Shown here piece by piece: positions 60,693 through 64,000 of a stretch of 64,000 bases of DNA. Each line of letters starts with the position of its first letter. Position 1 is the stretch's first letter. The DNA is from Streptomyces sp. TSRI0107 (GTDB taxonomy: Bacteria > Actinomycetota > Actinomycetes > Streptomycetales > Streptomycetaceae): contig NZ_LIVZ01000003.1 in the NCBI RefSeq assembly GCF_001905845.1, positions 620,001 through 684,000 of the forward strand, in the 5' to 3' direction. The translations under genes and the position numbers were made by a program. The notes under the pieces were generated by a model. The model saw only the letters and a program-made list of their open reading frames with translations. It searched no databases and was not told the origin of the DNA.

Positions 60693-61919
60693 ATGCCCGT
60701 GACCACCACTCCTCACCACATCGCCGTCGTCGGCGGTGGTATCGGCGGGCTGGCCGCGGCCCTGGCCATCGCCCGCGCTGGCCATGAGGTGACCCTTGTG
60801 GAACGAGCCGCACAGTTCGGCGAAATCGGTGCCGGACTTCAGCTCGCTCCCAACGCCTCACTGGCCCTGGAAGAACTGGGCGTGCTCGCCGAGGTACAGA
60901 GCACCGCGGTCGCCCCGCCGCAGCTGGTGATGATGGACGCCCTGACCGGCGATCAGATCACCGCGATTGATCTCCGCAGCACGGCATACAAGGAGCGCTT
61001 CAAGCACCCGTACCTGGTCACCCACCGTACGGATCTGCATGCCGCCCTCCTGGCAGCCTGCCGGGAGCACCCGGCTGTGACACTGCGCACCGGTCACACC
61101 GTCACGCACGCGGAGCAGGACGCCTCGGCGGTGCGCCTGCACTTCGCCGAACCGGTGGAGGTCCTGACCGCCGACGCGGTCGTGGCCGCGGACGGCCTCC
61201 ACTCCAAGCTGCGCCAGGCGCTGGTGGGCGATGGTGACCCGGTGTGTTCGCGCTATGTGGCGTTCCGCGGCGCCCTGCCCGCCGAGCGGATGTCCGGCCG
61301 TATGTCGCAGCACGCCGCGTCGGAGGCCGTGATGGTGTGGGCGGGCCCGCGCATGCATCTGGTGCAGTACCCGGTGCGGCGCGGTGAGCTGTACAACCAG
61401 GTGGCGGTCTTCGAGAGCGACAGCTACGCGCCGGACTCCGACGACTGGGGCACCGAGGCCGAGCTGGAGGAACGCTTCGCCGGAGCCTGCCAGGCCGTCC
61501 GCGACGCCCTGCCCCTCGTCTCACGCGACCGGCGCTGGCCCCTCTACGACCGCCTGCCCGTCGACAACTGGGTACACGGCCGCATCACCCTGCTCGGCGA
61601 CGCCGCCCACCCGATGCTGCAGTACCTCGCGCAGGGTGCCTGCCAGGCGCTGGAGGACGCCGTGGCACTGGGACATGCCGTCGGTCGCTTCTCCGACCCG
61701 GCCGATGCGTTCACCGCGTACGCCGAGCTGCGACGCGAACGCGCCGCGCGCATCCAGACCAACGCCCGCCGTTTCGGCGACATCTGCCACCTGGAAGGCA
61801 TGGGAGCCACCCTGCGCAACATGCTCCTCGCCTCTCGCTCGCCCGAGGATTTCGACGACATCTCGTGGGTGTGGACCCCTGCTCCCGTCCCGACCCCAGC
61901 CGGCACGACCGCCCCCTGA
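60693..61919 (+). CDS. 3-hydroxybenzoate 6-monooxygenase
   Basis: 408 residues, class A FAD monooxygenase. GGGIGGLAAALAIARAG, FGEIGAGLQLAPN, VVAADGLHSKLRQAL (DG motif) and LLGDAAHPMLQYLAQGACQ match 3-hydroxybenzoate 6-hydroxylases of actinobacteria (for example Rhodococcus), including the VTHRTDLHAAL, QYPVRRGELYNQVAVFES and WPLYDRLPVDNWVHGR blocks. Makes gentisate from 3-hydroxybenzoate with NADH and oxygen. AAGGAGG precedes ATG 60693. The two following genes complete gentisate breakdown. Confidence 0.9.
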   Translation: MPVTTTPHHIAVVGGGIGGLAAALAIARAGHEVTLVERAAQFGEIGAGLQLAPNASLALEELGVLAEVQSTAVAPPQLVMMDALTGDQITAIDLRSTAYKERFKHPYLVTHRTDLHAALLAACREHPAVTLRTGHTVTHAEQDASAVRLHFAEPVEVLTADAVVAADGLHSKLRQALVGDGDPVCSRYVAFRGALPAERMSGRMSQHAASEAVMVWAGPRMHLVQYPVRRGELYNQVAVFESDSYAPDSDDWGTEAELEERFAGACQAVRDALPLVSRDRRWPLYDRLPVDNWVHGRITLLGDAAHPMLQYLAQGACQALEDAVALGHAVGRFSDPADAFTAYAELRRERAARIQTNARRFGDICHLEGMGATLRNMLLASRSPEDFDDISWVWTPAPVPTPAGTTAP

Positions 61920-61943
61920 CCCAGCGACCACAGGAGGACCCCC

Positions 61944-62987
61944 ATGACGACGACCGACGATCTGGCCTACAAGGCACTGGAAGGACTCGGTGCCGCGCCT
62001 CTGTGGCGCTTCTACGGCAACCTGTTCCCCTCCCAGCCCAAGAGCCGCGCCGTGCCCTACCGCTGGAGTTGGCGCGAACTGCGTCCGCACCTGCTGCACT
62101 TCTCCAAGACGCTCTCCCTCGACGAGGCCGAGCGCCGGGTGCTGATGCTGGTCAACCCGGGCCTGACCGATCCCCCGGCAACCGTCAATACCCTCTACGC
62201 GGGCCTGCAGATCATCCTGCCCGGCGAGACGGCGCAGGCCCACCGCCATACCTCCAACGCCTTCCGCTTCATCCTCGAAGGCGACGGCGCGTGGACGACC
62301 GTCAACGGCGAACGCGTCTTCATGTCCCCGGGCGACCTGCTGCTCACCCCGGGCTGGCACTGGCACGACCACACGCACGAGGGCGATGCGCCGATGATCT
62401 GGCTCGACGCACTCGACTACCCGCTGGTCAACGCTCTCGAGGCCGGTTTCTACGAGCAGTACCCGCAACGCCTCCAGCCCGTCACCCGCCCCGACGACGC
62501 GGGCAGCAGGCAGTTCCTGCACGGCCGGCTGACTCCCGCCTGGCTCACCCAGGACGGACCCAACTCCCCCGTCACCCGGTACACCTGGGCGGAAACCCAG
62601 CGGGCCCTGGATGCCGTCGCCGACACGGCCGAAGGCAGCGACGTGGACGGCATCGTCCTGGAGTACACCAACCCCTGGACGGGCGGCCCGGTCATGCCCA
62701 CCATCGGCTGCCGCATCCAGCGTCTGCGGCCCGGCTTCCAGGGGGCCGGCCGCCGCCACACAGCTTCCACCATCTTCAGCGTCGTCCGCGGCGAGGGAGC
62801 CACGATCGTCGACGGCGAACGGCTGGAGTGGTCAGAGCACGACACCTTCGCCGTCCCCGGCTGGGCGTCCTACCGGCACGTCAACTCCTCCGCCTCGAAC
62901 GAAGCGGTCCTGTTCTCCTACAGCGACGAACCCGTCATGCGCTCCCTCGGCCTCTACCGCACGGAAGACGCCGACCCGGGCGTCTGA
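61944..62987 (+). CDS. Gentisate 1,2-dioxygenase
   Basis: 347 residues, bicupin. First cupin: GETAQAHRHTSNAFRFILEG (His-x-His metal ligands) and TPGWHWHDHTHEG (third His). Second cupin around GRRHTASTIFSVVRGEGATIVDGE. FYGNLFPSQPKSRAVPYRW near the N terminus is characteristic of gentisate and salicylate 1,2-dioxygenases. Cleaves gentisate to maleylpyruvate with Fe(II). GGAGGAC upstream; 24 bp after the monooxygenase. Confidence 0.93.
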   Translation: MTTTDDLAYKALEGLGAAPLWRFYGNLFPSQPKSRAVPYRWSWRELRPHLLHFSKTLSLDEAERRVLMLVNPGLTDPPATVNTLYAGLQIILPGETAQAHRHTSNAFRFILEGDGAWTTVNGERVFMSPGDLLLTPGWHWHDHTHEGDAPMIWLDALDYPLVNALEAGFYEQYPQRLQPVTRPDDAGSRQFLHGRLTPAWLTQDGPNSPVTRYTWAETQRALDAVADTAEGSDVDGIVLEYTNPWTGGPVMPTIGCRIQRLRPGFQGAGRRHTASTIFSVVRGEGATIVDGERLEWSEHDTFAVPGWASYRHVNSSASNEAVLFSYSDEPVMRSLGLYRTEDADPGV

Positions 62988-63023
62988 CCAACCACTCGAC
63001 TGACACCTCACAAGGAGGCCCTG

Positions 63024-63890
63024 ATGCGCCTGGCCCTGTTCAACAAGGGGCGGCTCGGCATCGTCGACGGTGACTACGTCGTCGACGTGACCGAACAGTT
63101 CCCGGGGACCGAGAACCCCGGTGCGGCGGGCGCGCTGCACCGGCACATCGAGACCGCCGTCCTCGGCGGAGCACCGCAGGTCGACCTCACCGGCTGCGCA
63201 CGCGTCCCGCTCGCCGAAGCGGCTCTGCAGGCCCCGCTGCCCCGTCCGGGCAAGATCGTCGGCGCGCCGGTCAACTACCTCGACCACAAGGCCGAGATGG
63301 AGTACACGACGTCGGTCGCCGACCTCGGAGTCTTCCTCAAGGCGAACTCCTCGGTCATCGGACCGGGCCAGGACATCGTCCTCCCCTACAGCGACAAGCG
63401 CACCGACCAGGAAGGCGAGCTGGGCGTCGTCATCGGGCGCACCGCTTCACACGTCAGCGCAGACGACGCGCTGGATCATGTCTTCGGCTACACCTGCGTA
63501 CTGGACATCACCGTCCGCTCGGGCGAGGATCGCTCCACCCGTAAGTCCTTCGACACCTTCACCCCCCTCGGCCCGTGGATCGTGACCGCCGACGAAATCC
63601 CCGACCCGGACTCCCTCGATCTGCGTTGCGACGTGGCCGGTGTCACCCGGCAGCGCACCAATACGGCCGATCTCATTTTCGGTGTCCGCGAGCTGATCGC
63701 GTACACCTCCTCGGTCATGACCCTGCACCCGGGCGACGTGATCGCCACCGGTACGCCGGCCGGTGTCGGTCCACTGAGCCACGGGGACCGCGTCGTGCTG
63801 GAGATCGAGAAGGTCGGCCGTCTTGAGGTGGGGGTCGACGGCTCCCGCTCCAAGCCGTACGAGCGGAGTCCCGGACACCGTAGCCGCTGA
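63024..63890 (+). CDS. FAH-family maleylpyruvate/fumarylpyruvate hydrolase
   Basis: 288 residues. GAPVNYLDHKAEM, FLKANSSVIGPGQDIVLPY, QEGELGVVIGRTASHV (ExE ligands), DTFTPLGPWIVTADE and LHPGDVIATGTPAGVGPL. Subtype of fumarylpyruvate hydrolases, splitting the gentisate ring-cleavage product to fumarate (or maleate) and pyruvate. No maleylpyruvate isomerase gene is visible in the window, so either direct hydrolysis of maleylpyruvate occurs or the isomerase lies beyond the right edge. CAAGGAGG precedes the ATG. Confidence 0.88.
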   Translation: MRLALFNKGRLGIVDGDYVVDVTEQFPGTENPGAAGALHRHIETAVLGGAPQVDLTGCARVPLAEAALQAPLPRPGKIVGAPVNYLDHKAEMEYTTSVADLGVFLKANSSVIGPGQDIVLPYSDKRTDQEGELGVVIGRTASHVSADDALDHVFGYTCVLDITVRSGEDRSTRKSFDTFTPLGPWIVTADEIPDPDSLDLRCDVAGVTRQRTNTADLIFGVRELIAYTSSVMTLHPGDVIATGTPAGVGPLSHGDRVVLEIEKVGRLEVGVDGSRSKPYERSPGHRSR

Positions 63891-63905
63891 CGCGGTCGTC
63901 GAAGG

Positions 63906-63972
63906 CGAGGTGGTGCCACCGGCTCGTAGACTCCAGGCGAGTCGGCCGGCTTCCTGCACCGGCACCACCTCG
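63906..63972. repeat. 12-bp inverted repeat after the gentisate operon
   Basis: CGAGGTGGTGCC (63906-63917) and GGCACCACCTCG (63961-63972) are perfect complements with a 43-base loop. It follows the last stop codon and may aid termination, or be an operator for a gene beyond the edge. Confidence 0.5.
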
Positions 63973-64000
63973 GCGACAAACGGACGGAACACTGTGGCGC

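Noticed and set aside
1..64000. CRISPR array, tRNA, rRNA, prophage or integrated element
   Set aside because: No regularly spaced direct repeats, no cloverleaf or rRNA-like segments and no integrase, transposase or phage structural gene could be recognised by reading.

Overview
The window is chromosomal DNA of a high-GC actinomycete, very probably a Streptomyces. By eye the GC content is extreme, third positions are almost all G or C, GTG starts are frequent, and several transcripts appear to be leaderless. Regulator families and small-molecule enzymes are dense in the way typical of streptomycete chromosomes. I see no rRNA, tRNA, CRISPR array, transposase or integrase.

Layout. 1-5 kb: partial flavin-reductase-like gene, EF-hand protein, PucR-type regulator, secreted lipase, membrane Ser/Thr kinase. 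5.3-7.7 kb: a divergent pair, a macrodomain protein (minus strand) and a fusion of a family-1-like uracil-DNA glycosylase domain with an R-S-E ADP-ribosyltransferase domain (plus strand). Both are headed by exact matches to the RecA-independent (PafBC-type) DNA-damage promoter tTGTCRgtg-N8-TAnnnT. This is the most striking system in the window: a DNA-targeting ADP-ribosylation writer and a likely reader or eraser under DNA-damage control. 7.9-25.5 kb: AraC and STAND (HTH/NB-ARC/TPR) regulators, Dps, two alpha/beta hydrolases, an amidohydrolase/isochorismatase/DoxX/DUF1275 operon, a MerR and imine-reductase-like pair, a nucleotidyltransferase, another hydrolase, an IS30-type-HTH/MarR fusion regulator with a repeat-rich control region, DUF4097 and SDR genes, a Fe-SOD with a Nur-like box, and cobH.

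25.7-36 kb: cobK; an operon of NDH-2-like flavoprotein, ECF41 sigma factor and membrane protein with an ECF41-type promoter; a VOC protein; an unknown gene with a third PafBC-type promoter; a MerR/SDR pair with a MerR-type 19-bp-spacer promoter; AsnC, DoxX-like, TPR and DUF6328 genes; a pirin remnant. 36-50 kb: a sugar locus on the minus strand (lipoprotein, two permeases, GH78 alpha-L-rhamnosidase, a Tat-exported GH3 beta-glycosidase with a one-base frameshift, and a second lipoprotein), faced by two LacI regulators, with an MFS transporter beyond. This fits uptake and hydrolysis of rhamnosyl-glucosides.

50-64 kb: a LysR regulator divergent from a tightly overlapping catabolic operon (FAH-family hydrolase, cyclase-family hydrolase, FAD monooxygenase, ACMSD-type amidohydrolase, extradiol dioxygenase, second FAH protein, two SDRs, CoA-transferase A and B). 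This looks like an aromatic ring-cleavage route of unidentified substrate ending in a beta-keto-acid CoA transfer. It is followed by a complete gentisate module: 3-hydroxybenzoate 6-monooxygenase, gentisate 1,2-dioxygenase and a fumarylpyruvate/maleylpyruvate-type hydrolase.
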